Assembly (NCBI RefSeq): GCF_000758725.1
Contig: NZ_CP009428.1
Coordinates: 6,634,001 to 6,698,000 of the forward strand
Length of the DNA: 64,000 nucleotides
From: Paenibacillus odorifer
GTDB taxonomy: Bacteria; Bacillota; Bacilli; Paenibacillales; Paenibacillaceae
Direction of reading: 5' to 3'
Positions 8,073 through 16,929 of the stretch are shown piece after piece. The notes below the pieces were generated by a model, which was given only the letters and a program-made list of their open reading frames with translations, made no database searches and was not told the DNA's origin. The position numbers and the translations under genes were made by a program. How positions within the stretch are numbered: the first letter of the stretch is position 1; each line of letters begins with the position of its first letter.

Positions 8073-11000
8073 TTAATTATTATTAATAAAAGAAATGATT
8101 TGCACGAGATTACCTGCGACTTGGTAAGTTAACCCCAGCATGTAAGTTCCTTTCTCCTCGTTCGATAGGTCAATAGTAAACACATCCGGATTAGCAGCCC
8201 ATTCCTTCATATCAAACACAATTTCTTTAGATGTTCTAGTGTTTCTTACCCCAGCGGAATTAGGGATCACTTTGCTGCCATCGAGCCCTTTCACCAGATT
8301 AGCTACTTCAACCACAGGTCCCTTAAATTCTCCTACCTCTACCACTTGTGGGTCGGCCAATAAGCTCGTTAGTTTAGTTAACCCTTGTAATGGGGAGAAA
8401 TCTGTAATTTCATTTCCAGTAATATCAAGTGTCTCTAGGTTCTTTGCGTACTGCAAACCTTCCAAGGATCTGACTCTTCTGGTTTCGCTGGTTAACGTTG
8501 TAAGGCTATACATATCCCCTAGCGTTAGTTCTCCAGTTACGCCCAATGTAGTCTTGATCGAAGCACTTAAATACGGGTCCGCCACAGTAATCACTTGCGT
8601 AAGATCTATTTGGACCAAACCTTCGGTTGCTTGTTGCAACGCTGCTACAGCTTCGTCTACTTCACTTTGCGTAACAGAAGAGTTAACCAACACTGTCTCT
8701 GCTATCGAGAGGCTGGACGTAAATGCCGCGATGCTCTCAGGTGTGAAGCCTTCTAGAGAAATTGCTTTAGCCGCTGCAATCGCCTGTTCAAGATCTCTAG
8801 TGAATAAGTGATCTCCATTCGCGAAATGTAGTTTGGCTCCACCCCATGTAGCATGGTCAGATCCGTTGCCATTTCCCCCGTCTGTGACGACTAATTTCAG
8901 TTCTTTTGCTTCATTAATATCCAATTCGATGAATTTCTGCGGATCTCTCGAACCCATGACCCCACTATCGAATTTCTTCTCTCCATCGACAAACACCTCA
9001 AAGCTCACCGAACCAACAGAACCGTACATTTGTCTATCTACACCTACATAGGAAGTGAAATAGTCCACGTTTTTGTCGCTTAGATCGTATACAATCGTCG
9101 AGTTAGAGTGCGCTCCAATTCCTCTTTCATAGGACACTACCTGATTGTTCTCATCTGTTAATCTCAGCGTATTGGCACTAATAGATTTATCCTTCAAAGG
9201 TGCAGTATAGCTGTTCTGAGTAGAATTCCAGTCGTAATCCGTCAGGTACGTAAAGTCCGTCATGTCTACTACGGCTATCGTTCTAATCTTCGTGGTCGTA
9301 TTTCCATCACTATCTGTTACTGTGTAAGTGATTGGATACTTTCCAGCCCGGTTGAAATTAACCTGCTCTAGGCCTGTGACCTTCACTTGAGCCGTCAAGT
9401 CACCGTCTTCCGAATCCATTGCCGAATAGCTTTCATTGATATCAATCGCTTGGCCCACTTTGGTTGAGACAGATTTAGATATGGTAAGCTCTGGTGTATT
9501 GTTCAAGATCATAAACTTCGCATCAGCAAAATCACCGTGATCTGAAGCATTTCCGTTACCTGCATTATCTAACACCAGCTTCAATTCACTTACACCCTTA
9601 ACAGGTATCCGCGCAAGCTTGGCTTCTGTAACAAATTTCATCAGTCCGCTGTTATAAACCTCTGCCCCATCGGCAAAGATTTTGAAAATTACACTGGAGT
9701 TGCTCTGCTCAGGGATATTTCTATCAACCCCTACATACGTTTCAAAATATTCATAGTTTGCACCCGCCAGATTATACACGATTTCAGAGCTGGCATGGGT
9801 TCCTAAGCCCTTAGCGAACTCTTTGACCTCACCATTTACCAGCAGTTTAATCGGATTGTTAGAGCTAGCCTTATCTTTTCGAACCACATTATAATCCGTT
9901 TTTGCCGATTGCCAATCTACATCACTCAGGTATTTACTAGCGCTGTATACAACAATCTTTCTGGCCTGCACAGCGGAGTTTCCATCTGAGTCTGTAACTG
10001 AAAACTCGACGTTGTAAGTCCCTGTTTTGCTTGATGTGAATCCATTGGATTGTACTTCAACGGCTCCAATTAAATTACCATCTTCCGTATCAAAAGCTGT
10101 TACATCGCTCAACACATCAAATTCGCTGTTCAGCTTAACGAAGGTTGTCTCTTCCGGCACTGTAATGATAGGTTTGCTTGAATTATTCGAGAACTTCGCA
10201 TCGGCCCATACCGTATGGTCTGAAGCATTGCCATCCTTAGCATCTGTTGTGACCAGCTTCACCTCTCTTGCGCCAGTCACTGGGATTTTCACAAATTGAT
10301 GTTCTGTTCCTGCCCGGAAAACATCACTCTCAAATTTCTGTTCTCCATCCACATACACTGCAAAAGTAGCCGAGGAAGGTTTCCCTTTCATGGCCTGATC
10401 GATCCCAATGTAGCTTTCAAAGAAGTCGTAACCCTTACCTTCAATATCGTAAACTACCTCAGAGTTGGCATGAACACCAATCCCTTTCGCGTACGTCGCA
10501 GCCAATCCTTGGCGAACAAGGGTTATGATTCCCCCGGAAATAGCTTTATCTTTCTTTAATTCACCCCAGCCTACAACGACTGACTTGGCATTGAGATCGG
10601 AAATATAGGCGTAGTCGCTCGTTACCGTAACCTGTGTGGTTTTCGTTTCCGTAACCCCTTCGCTTTTCACTTCATATACAATTTCGTAGTTGCCTTTTTG
10701 CGTTACATCAACGTTATTGGCTTTCAGAGAGACATCCGCAGTAATATCGTTTCCTAGATAGTTAGCCGCTTTTACATAGCTCATCGGATCAAAGGTTTGA
10801 TTAAGCTTTAAAGTGAGCTGATCTTCAACAGACAAGGCTGGCTTAAAGGCTTTAATCTGTACGGGCTTCAGTGGGTTCAGCTTTTTATCATAACCGACGA
10901 TCTTGTACGTATAGTTGATACTCGCATCTACATTCTGATCCACAAATTGGTCAGTTCCTGTAAAACCAACTAACACATCATTTCTATACACTTCATATCC

Positions 11001-13886
11001 TAAAAAGTCTTGCTTAAGCTCTTTATCTATACTGAAACTTAACGTGTTCGTTCTAGCCGTGGTGTTAGGTGTGATATTAACCTTAATGGCCAGATTTTTA
11101 TCCACTATTCCAGTTCCCTCATAATTAATCACCGAGTTATTTAAATACCATAACTTTTGCGGTGCCGGATACTTGGCTACTTTCGCTTTTGTCTCAGGAT
11201 TCACAGTGAAGCCATGTCTGGCAAAATAGCTGCTTAAATCTAATCCCAGTACTTCGGAGGAGAACTCCACCAAATACTGCTGCTTGGAATTGTCACCGTT
11301 GGGAAGGGTGACCTTCCGCTCCCGATATAGCTTGGTCAGCTCTGTCCAGTATCCCGGATGTGCCAGCTCCAGCTGCCAATAGGCTCCGAGTTGTGCAAAT
11401 AAGCCCTGCTGATTCATTACCACTTTATTTTCTTCGAGGACATATTTATAGATATCTGATTCATACGGTATACGATTATCTATCGAATTCGCCGCGACAG
11501 ACATAAACATAGACACCATATTATTAGTTACTTCGCCATATTCCCGTTCACCCATAGCCAAGCGATGCCCAATTTCGTGATTCAGTCCCCAGCCCGGATA
11601 AGCTTTGTTAAAATCACCTAACATGGTTCCTACTGTTCCAAGTTGGATCCCTGTATGATCTCCCGCTGCATACATCGCACCATAAGGCTGCATCAATCGA
11701 ATATTCTCACGAATTAGCTTGGCATCATGAATCTCACTACTGCCATCCAAGCCATAGAAGGTAAAAATGCTTTTCATCCAGGTGTCATACCCAGTTACGG
11801 TATCCAGCGGGTTATTTCCTTGCGTAATAAATTTGTTGTATGCTTCAGTCGCAGTTCCTGTAAAAATAACATGATCGCTGGCCATTTCTACCACATCGAT
11901 AAGTTTGCGATCTTGAACATTTGGATGAGCCGCTTTATCTTCGTCCAGTCTTTGTTTGTATGTGATTAAGAAGGTTTTGAATTGCTCTGGATCCGTGGTC
12001 TTGGTCATAAAAGGAATCTTTTCTAAACCTTCGAAGCGGATCAGTGGCGCCTTCCCTTGCTCCTCAGCTGTATAGGGATTTACGATATAAACGGTGCCGC
12101 CCTTAGTTACATCATGAGCATAAGCACTAGTCGTTGCAATTTCAGGTACAGTTATAGTGTTCTTGCCCGCACGCAATTGTACGCCCCTAGCCCAACTATT
12201 CCAAGCTCCCTCTTGTTGAGAAAAGATCAAAGAAGGCAACTTATCACCCGAAGCAGCATCCACATAAACATTGATGGTCTCGCCAGGCATTGCCGCAAGT
12301 CCTGTAGGCTGGTTGTTCGTGCCGAAGCCTATTCTCAGGTTTTGCTGAGCATGTTTATTCATATCTCCACGCTGCTCGGCCTCTATGATGGTACCTTCGG
12401 TTTGAACCTCGCCATTAACCAGCTTCTTAGCTAGTTCCAATGAATCTTTAAGGATTGGATAGAGCGGATGTACTTTTGCCGCTTCCTCCAATTCATTGAT
12501 TTTTGCAACGTTATTATAAGCAGACACAACCGCACTCATCGTTCCATCTGTGAAAATACCATTTACAGCTTCGCTTACTTTATCTTCTGTATAAAATCTA
12601 AATTCAGCCGCAAAAGGTCTGTTAATATTAGCTTTTGTGAACTTAAATTTTAATCTTTTAAACTTCGTCGGTTCGAATTTAAATTCCAGAAAATCATTGG
12701 TACTAATCGCGGTTCCGCTAGATACAAGTTGGAAGGTCTCTCCTTTACTCGTCTCTGATGCATAGATTTCAAAAGCCTCTGGGAATCCTTTGCGGTTATC
12801 TCTAGCCAAAAAAGCCACTCTGTCCAGCACTTCCGCTTGCGCTAGTTCAAACACGACTTCATTCGTGAAGCTTGCATCATTGTTTTTGTTCGTTTCCCAA
12901 TGCGTAGTGGGCTGGTCATCCAGCATATATTCAGGCTTCGTACCTGGGTAGCTTCCACCGTTCACCGTTACTTTTGATACGTTTGCATTTGGCATTCTAT
13001 AAGCTTGGCTATAGGCATTTTCATAGGCTGTACCATACCCTTTTAGCTTCGAAACCTTGGCTGCTGTTACCTCTACCTGATGGTTCTCCAAAAGGATCTT
13101 TGCATTCTCTATCTCTTCTTTAAACTGCGCATACAGTGGATGTGCTTGTACTTCATTTTCTAAAGCTGTTAATTTCTCTGCCGTATCAAAGGCTGTACTA
13201 ACTTGGCTCAAGGTATCATCTGTAAATAAATTTTTCATTTTAGCAGAGACACTATCCTCTTTATAAAAAGAAAACTCAGCTGCACTCGCCCAATCCTGGT
13301 TTGCTTTTTTGTAGACAAATTTAAGTCTCTTAAAGGCCGTAGGTACAAACTGAATCTCCACTACATCACCGGTTGAGCCTGTATATTCCCCAGAAGACAC
13401 GAGTGTGAAATCGCCCGCATCTGTAGTGGAGCCATAGATATCAAATTCTTGAGCAAAGCCTTTACCCTTAGCACCGGATTGCCTAGCGGCATATACCATT
13501 CTATTTAATTCAGCGGACTCATTGAAAACAAACACAACCTCATTCGTAAACGTTGAACTATTCGGTTTGCCAGTCTCCCAATGCGTGCTCATATCCCCAT
13601 CCATAGCCTTAGCTATAGGTGAGCCTGAGTAGTTGCCACCGTTATTTGTGATGGTTTTAATATTTGCTGGATTCATTCTAAAAACCTCATTATAGGCATT
13701 TAGAACATCCTTGCCGTACAGCTCAAACGGAATAACCGAAGCGTTGCTTAATAAGTTGACCTTACTTTGCGCGACTGTTTTTGTTACCTTTACCTTGCTT
13801 GCCTCACTTGCTAAAGCATAACCTGCCTCACTCGAAAAACTGGCCAACATGGCCGCCGATGTAGCGATCGCAATCATTTTCTTCAT
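8073..13886 (-). CDS. Secreted M60-family metallopeptidase with discoidin-like and NPCBM modules
   Basis: A 1937-aa exported protein. A signal peptide (about 1-27) precedes two discoidin/F5-8-type carbohydrate-binding repeats (about 70-210 and 285-435). A peptidase M60 (enhancin/mucinase-like) domain spans about 500-880, with the zinc motif HEIGH at 770-774 and downstream Glu residues (780, 782, 785) that could be the third ligand. Then come a linker domain, three NPCBM domains (about 1093-1233, 1318-1458, 1545-1690) separated by Ig-like folds, a FIVAR-type module (about 1698-1760) and a short LRR region. No LPXTG or SLH anchor is seen, so it is probably released or held by glycan binding. 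The family cleaves glycoproteins such as mucins. GGGGGTAAGAAGAG precedes the ATG. A c-di-GMP-I riboswitch lies in the leader. Confidence 0.92.
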   Translation of the reverse strand: MKKMIAIATSAAMLASFSSEAGYALASEASKVKVTKTVAQSKVNLLSNASVIPFELYGKDVLNAYNEVFRMNPANIKTITNNGGNYSGSPIAKAMDGDMSTHWETGKPNSSTFTNEVVFVFNESAELNRMVYAARQSGAKGKGFAQEFDIYGSTTDAGDFTLVSSGEYTGSTGDVVEIQFVPTAFKRLKFVYKKANQDWASAAEFSFYKEDSVSAKMKNLFTDDTLSQVSTAFDTAEKLTALENEVQAHPLYAQFKEEIENAKILLENHQVEVTAAKVSKLKGYGTAYENAYSQAYRMPNANVSKVTVNGGSYPGTKPEYMLDDQPTTHWETNKNNDASFTNEVVFELAQAEVLDRVAFLARDNRKGFPEAFEIYASETSKGETFQLVSSGTAISTNDFLEFKFEPTKFKRLKFKFTKANINRPFAAEFRFYTEDKVSEAVNGIFTDGTMSAVVSAYNNVAKINELEEAAKVHPLYPILKDSLELAKKLVNGEVQTEGTIIEAEQRGDMNKHAQQNLRIGFGTNNQPTGLAAMPGETINVYVDAASGDKLPSLIFSQQEGAWNSWARGVQLRAGKNTITVPEIATTSAYAHDVTKGGTVYIVNPYTAEEQGKAPLIRFEGLEKIPFMTKTTDPEQFKTFLITYKQRLDEDKAAHPNVQDRKLIDVVEMASDHVIFTGTATEAYNKFITQGNNPLDTVTGYDTWMKSIFTFYGLDGSSEIHDAKLIRENIRLMQPYGAMYAAGDHTGIQLGTVGTMLGDFNKAYPGWGLNHEIGHRLAMGEREYGEVTNNMVSMFMSVAANSIDNRIPYESDIYKYVLEENKVVMNQQGLFAQLGAYWQLELAHPGYWTELTKLYRERKVTLPNGDNSKQQYLVEFSSEVLGLDLSSYFARHGFTVNPETKAKVAKYPAPQKLWYLNNSVINYEGTGIVDKNLAIKVNITPNTTARTNTLSFSIDKELKQDFLGYEVYRNDVLVGFTGTDQFVDQNVDASINYTYKIVGYDKKLNPLKPVQIKAFKPALSVEDQLTLKLNQTFDPMSYVKAANYLGNDITADVSLKANNVDVTQKGNYEIVYEVKSEGVTETKTTQVTVTSDYAYISDLNAKSVVVGWGELKKDKAISGGIITLVRQGLAATYAKGIGVHANSEVVYDIEGKGYDFFESYIGIDQAMKGKPSSATFAVYVDGEQKFESDVFRAGTEHQFVKIPVTGAREVKLVTTDAKDGNASDHTVWADAKFSNNSSKPIITVPEETTFVKLNSEFDVLSDVTAFDTEDGNLIGAVEVQSNGFTSSKTGTYNVEFSVTDSDGNSAVQARKIVVYSASKYLSDVDWQSAKTDYNVVRKDKASSNNPIKLLVNGEVKEFAKGLGTHASSEIVYNLAGANYEYFETYVGVDRNIPEQSNSSVIFKIFADGAEVYNSGLMKFVTEAKLARIPVKGVSELKLVLDNAGNGNASDHGDFADAKFMILNNTPELTISKSVSTKVGQAIDINESYSAMDSEDGDLTAQVKVTGLEQVNFNRAGKYPITYTVTDSDGNTTTKIRTIAVVDMTDFTYLTDYDWNSTQNSYTAPLKDKSISANTLRLTDENNQVVSYERGIGAHSNSTIVYDLSDKNVDYFTSYVGVDRQMYGSVGSVSFEVFVDGEKKFDSGVMGSRDPQKFIELDINEAKELKLVVTDGGNGNGSDHATWGGAKLHFANGDHLFTRDLEQAIAAAKAISLEGFTPESIAAFTSSLSIAETVLVNSSVTQSEVDEAVAALQQATEGLVQIDLTQVITVADPYLSASIKTTLGVTGELTLGDMYSLTTLTSETRRVRSLEGLQYAKNLETLDITGNEITDFSPLQGLTKLTSLLADPQVVEVGEFKGPVVEVANLVKGLDGSKVIPNSAGVRNTRTSKEIVFDMKEWAANPDVFTIDLSNEEKGTYMLGLTYQVAGNLVQIISFINNN

Positions 13887-13922
13887 CTCTTCTTACCCCC
13901 AGATGTCATATGAATCTCTCCA

Positions 13923-13965
13923 GTGCCCAAAAATGGGCACAAAAAAAACTACCCCAAAAGAGTAG
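13923..13965 (-). terminator. Leader terminator plus adjacent hairpin before the M60 gene
   Basis: On the minus strand, a 6-bp stem (CTACTC / GGGTAG, loop TTTTG, 13949-13965) is followed by eight T residues (13941-13948), which is an intrinsic terminator. Directly after it lies a second perfect hairpin, GTGCCCA-TTTT-TGGGCAC (13923-13940), about 37 nt before the start codon. Because these lie between the c-di-GMP aptamer and the coding region, they are the likely expression platform. Whether ligand binding turns the gene on or off cannot be told by eye. Confidence 0.75.
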
Positions 13966-14024
13966 CTTGATTGCGTATAAAGTCGCCTAAAAATTAAGAC
14001 TTAATTTTTATTAAACCTTAACAA

Positions 14025-14069
14025 GCATAAACGCCTTCGGCGTCCTTATAAGGACGGTAAGCGTTTAAG
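14025..14069 (-). other. Structured leader segment between aptamer and terminator
   Basis: This segment can fold into a long stem: GCATAAACGC pairs with GCGTTTAAGC with one mismatch and encloses the perfect palindrome CGTCCTTATAAGGACG. A competing small hairpin, ACGCC-TTC-GGCGT, overlaps the left arm. Another AT-rich hairpin (AAAAATTAAG / CTTAATTTTT) lies at about 13989-14009. I could not match the segment to a known riboswitch class. It may be part of the switching platform. Confidence 0.45.
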
Positions 14070-14140
14070 CGAGAAATATAAGATATTAAGTATAGGTGTA
14101 TAACTTATACTTTCTTATATTTTAACAAAAAGCGTTACAC

Positions 14141-14249
14141 ACTCTTTGGCAGCTGGCTGACAATAGTTATGATAACCTTAGTCCCTATAGCTTTGCGTCC
14201 CTACATTTCCATAGGTTTGCCTATGAAGTTTCGAATACATTCAAAGAGT
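14141..14249 (-). promoter_or_regulatory. c-di-GMP-I (GEMM-I) riboswitch aptamer
   Basis: The minus strand shows the conserved elements of the c-di-GMP-I class in order: GGCAAACC, a GAAA loop, GGGACGCAAAGC, AGGGACTAAGG (tetraloop receptor region), then GTCAGCCAGCTGCC. The whole is closed by an 8-bp P1 stem, ACTCTTTG (14242-14249) with CAAAGAGT (14141-14148). It lies about 255 nt upstream of the M60 peptidase start codon on the same strand, with an intrinsic terminator in between. It therefore predicts control of the secreted peptidase by cyclic di-GMP. Confidence 0.95.
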
Positions 14250-14388
14250 AACATAAGCCTAGATCTGATCGCATGATTAATTGGTATGAAATGAGTATAG
14301 GTAATTGCAATTAGTTTTTCTTATGTGATAGATATTATTTATCGAATATTCCGGAAGAGAATGGGATCCTTTAGGACTGGAGGTCTAC

Positions 14389-14961
14389 TTAACTCCCCGA
14401 TCCGAACAAACGCCGGAACCAATTCCACACATCGCCCGTGATGGGAATTAATCCGAAACCATGTTCGCCAACTGCGATTACACCATATGCCCATTGTCCG
14501 ATAGCTATGGCACCCCCAGCGATCCTGCCTATCGCTATCGCACCAAACGCCGTATCCCCTATGGCGATGGCCCCCAACGCTTTTTCCGCGATTGCGATCG
14601 CTCCTACAGCCACTCCTGCAATCGCAATCGCTCCCACTGCGAAGCCAAGCCAGCTAAGTGCTATTGCTCCGATCGCTAACCACATTCCCAGTGATATTGC
14701 TCCTAAGGAAAGTACGCCCACGCTTATCGCACCTATGGAAATCAATCCGACAGCTACATCTCCAATAGCGATTAAACCAACGGCTGTCTTTACACGGGGT
14801 TTACTTCCATGACCATACTTTTGACCTGAGTATCGCCCTAAATTACTACGAATACTGATGACCGGAAATGAGGGAGAAGGCCATTGATAATCAATTTCTC
14901 GTCCATCAAAGCCCCTAGAATCCGCCCAGCGCGTTACAAATTGATGCCATTTCATATCCAT
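14389..14961 (-). CDS. Protein with about eleven GAIAIG-type decapeptide repeats
   Basis: A 190-aa protein. After an N-terminal region of about 58 residues without obvious features, residues about 60-172 are built from roughly eleven 10-residue repeats of the form AxGAIAIGxx (for example ALGAIAIGDT, AFGAIAIGRI, AGGAIAIGQW). A short C-terminal tail with tryptophans and arginines follows. The stretch is glycine- and isoleucine-rich and uncharged enough to insert in or lie on a membrane, but the strict period of 10 also suits a solenoid. AAAGGGGG lies 5-7 nt before the ATG. I do not recognise a characterised family. It sits directly upstream of the riboswitch-controlled M60 gene. Confidence 0.75.
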   Translation of the reverse strand: MDMKWHQFVTRWADSRGFDGREIDYQWPSPSFPVISIRSNLGRYSGQKYGHGSKPRVKTAVGLIAIGDVAVGLISIGAISVGVLSLGAISLGMWLAIGAIALSWLGFAVGAIAIAGVAVGAIAIAEKALGAIAIGDTAFGAIAIGRIAGGAIAIGQWAYGVIAVGEHGFGLIPITGDVWNWFRRLFGSGS

Positions 14962-15071
14962 CCCGTCCCCCTTTTCAAATTACCTAAATTATACAACCCC
15001 GGGGGTTGGCTGTACTCAGACTCTGACCTGAAATTCATCTCATCCTCTGGACCGATATATACTCATTAGGA

Positions 15072-16055
15072 TTACTGTTTGGGAATAGGATCAGGCTTTC
15101 CAAATAAATATCCCTGAAACAACTGATAACCACTCTGCTTAAGCCATTCAAAGTCCTCTCTAAACTCCACACCTTCTGCTAAAGGAACAGATTGGATTTC
15201 TAAAGCCTTTTCTAAAAATTGTTTAGCTATTTTCTGTTTGTTCGGATCACTGGACACGCCTTGAACATATTTCATATCTAACTTCATGTAATGAGGTTTA
15301 AGCTCCAATAACATCTCGATTGTGCTGAAGCCTTCCCCAACATCATCTAAAGCGTATTCAAATCCCCGATCCTTGTAATATGTTAAAATAGCTTTCAAAT
15401 GAGCGAGATCATCCACTTTCTCCGTTTCAACAACTTCAAAGACAAAAAGAGAGGGATCGACACCTAATTGATTAGCCAATTCAACCGTTGATCTTAAGCA
15501 GAACTCTGGAGCGTAAATTGATGTAGGGATAAAATTAATAAACGTTTTTTTATTTAAGGGCGCAGCATATTTTACGGCAGTCATTCTACATAACCGGTCT
15601 AAAGCATATAAACGCCCACGATTCCGTGCTGCCGCAAAGATCTCATTAGGATAGATAAGGGATCCATCTTCTTTTTTAAATCTCGATAAAAGCTCGTATG
15701 CAAAAATCTCTTCCCTTACGTTCACAATCGGTTGGAAGTAACAAGTAACAAGACCCTTAGTGATAACCTCATCAATCCACTTCATATCCATTACAGTAGA
15801 CATCTCGGATAGAGGTCTCCATGCTTGGTCATCTATACGAAATTCAATTTTCCCGGACTCCATATGATCGTTACAGAAATCTAGAAGATCTCGCGCTTCA
15901 GCTTCCTTAATCGTAATCACATTTTCTTCTAACTTATGTATCGTATTACTTCTACTCAAGTGATGAATAACCTCAGGTAAAACCCTAAGATTAAGCTCAC
16001 CATGAGGCTTGATTTGAAAATTCAGCTCTCTTACTACACAATGATTACAAGCCAT
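15072..16055 (-). CDS. EAL-domain c-di-GMP phosphodiesterase
   Basis: A cytoplasmic protein of about 327 aa. An N-terminal region of about 95 residues begins with CNHC and has no clear family. The EAL domain follows and hydrolyses cyclic di-GMP to pGpG. By eye all key residues are kept: Glu121 (YELL), Asn174 (INF), Glu207 (FEVVE), Asp237-Asp238 (LDDVGEG), Lys258 (MKLD), Glu294 (AEGVE) and Gln314 (FQGY), so it should be active. The ATG at 16055 is preferred over 16061 because AAAGGGG is 8 nt away rather than 2. It follows the Crp/Fnr gene by 55 bp on the same strand and may be co-transcribed. Confidence 0.92.
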   Translation of the reverse strand: MACNHCVVRELNFQIKPHGELNLRVLPEVIHHLSRSNTIHKLEENVITIKEAEARDLLDFCNDHMESGKIEFRIDDQAWRPLSEMSTVMDMKWIDEVITKGLVTCYFQPIVNVREEIFAYELLSRFKKEDGSLIYPNEIFAAARNRGRLYALDRLCRMTAVKYAAPLNKKTFINFIPTSIYAPEFCLRSTVELANQLGVDPSLFVFEVVETEKVDDLAHLKAILTYYKDRGFEYALDDVGEGFSTIEMLLELKPHYMKLDMKYVQGVSSDPNKQKIAKQFLEKALEIQSVPLAEGVEFREDFEWLKQSGYQLFQGYLFGKPDPIPKQ

Positions 16056-16110
16056 ATTCATAACCCCTTTAATAATCGATTCTCTGAAAAAGATCCCGGA
16101 ACGGCTCTTC

Positions 16111-16794
16111 TCAATCGAAATCCGTATACTCCAGTAAATATGTCGCGTCTAACACGGTGATCTGCTGATGTTGAATCTCAATAATCTTTTGCTCTTGCAG
16201 ATCTTTAAGCACAAGGGTAGCCGTCTCCCTTAACGTTCCGATCATATCCGCGAACTGCTGATGGGTCAATCGAAGATCAATCCTCTGTTTGCCTTGCTCC
16301 TCTACTCCAAATCTTTGGTATAGTCTTCTCAGCGTAAATATCGCACGCGCTCTCGCATCATGAAATTTCATTTCATGTAATAACCGATTCGATAAAAATA
16401 AACGGTCCATTTGCAGCAGCATCAATTGCTCCTTAATCAACGGGTAATCGGCAAGCATCTGCTTAAAAAGCTCATGTTTAATCTCAAATAATACAGTATC
16501 ATTCATAGCCACCGCAGACAGCACTCTTATATTGGAGGGATGGATCACTTCCAGATCGCCAAAGAAATCGCCTTTTCCAAAAAGATCTACGGTATGCTCT
16601 TTCCCTTTCGTGGTAGCGTACACCCTTATAATCCCCGAATAGATAATGTAGGCATAATCCCCCGGATCTGTTTCTGCAAACACCAGGGTCCCCTTAGAAT
16701 ATGCCTTATAAGTGAATAATCCTGAGACCGCCTCGATCTTCTCCGAGGGTAAACCTTGAAAAAAGCGAGTGCCAGTCCAAAAAGAAGCTTCCAT
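16111..16794 (-). CDS. Crp/Fnr-family transcriptional regulator
   Basis: A regulator of about 227 aa. A cyclic-nucleotide-binding-like beta-roll (about 15-130) includes GDFFGDLEV. The C-terminal winged helix (about 150-215) has the recognition region QQFADMIGTLRETATLVL. No Fnr-type iron-sulfur cysteine cluster is seen at the N-terminus, and ligand specificity cannot be read. The start at 16794 is chosen because GAAAGGA lies about 10 nt upstream; the ATG at 16815 lies before that ribosome binding site. It is divergent from the LRR gene and likely co-transcribed with the EAL gene downstream. Confidence 0.88.
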   Translation of the reverse strand: MEASFWTGTRFFQGLPSEKIEAVSGLFTYKAYSKGTLVFAETDPGDYAYIIYSGIIRVYATTKGKEHTVDLFGKGDFFGDLEVIHPSNIRVLSAVAMNDTVLFEIKHELFKQMLADYPLIKEQLMLLQMDRLFLSNRLLHEMKFHDARARAIFTLRRLYQRFGVEEQGKQRIDLRLTHQQFADMIGTLRETATLVLKDLQEQKIIEIQHQQITVLDATYLLEYTDFD

Positions 16795-16929
16795 CTCATT
16801 ATTCCTTTCTAACACATTCCATAGTTTTGTATGCCAACATACTGATAATAAATCATCATCCTGTTATATTCTATCGTAACGTTGTCACATAGGCTTGATG
16901 CCAATACAAATTACAAAGGAGATCCATTC

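Noticed and set aside
8239-8811. Plus-strand 190-codon frame inside the M60 gene
   Set aside because: It is the antisense shadow of a clearly coding minus-strand gene; composition is low in charged residues, with no ribosome binding site or family motif.
13904-13915. Third TGTCATATGACA-like site just before the M60 gene
   Set aside because: Only the TGTCATATGA part matches and it overlaps the region of the ribosome binding site; kept as a remark, not as a site.
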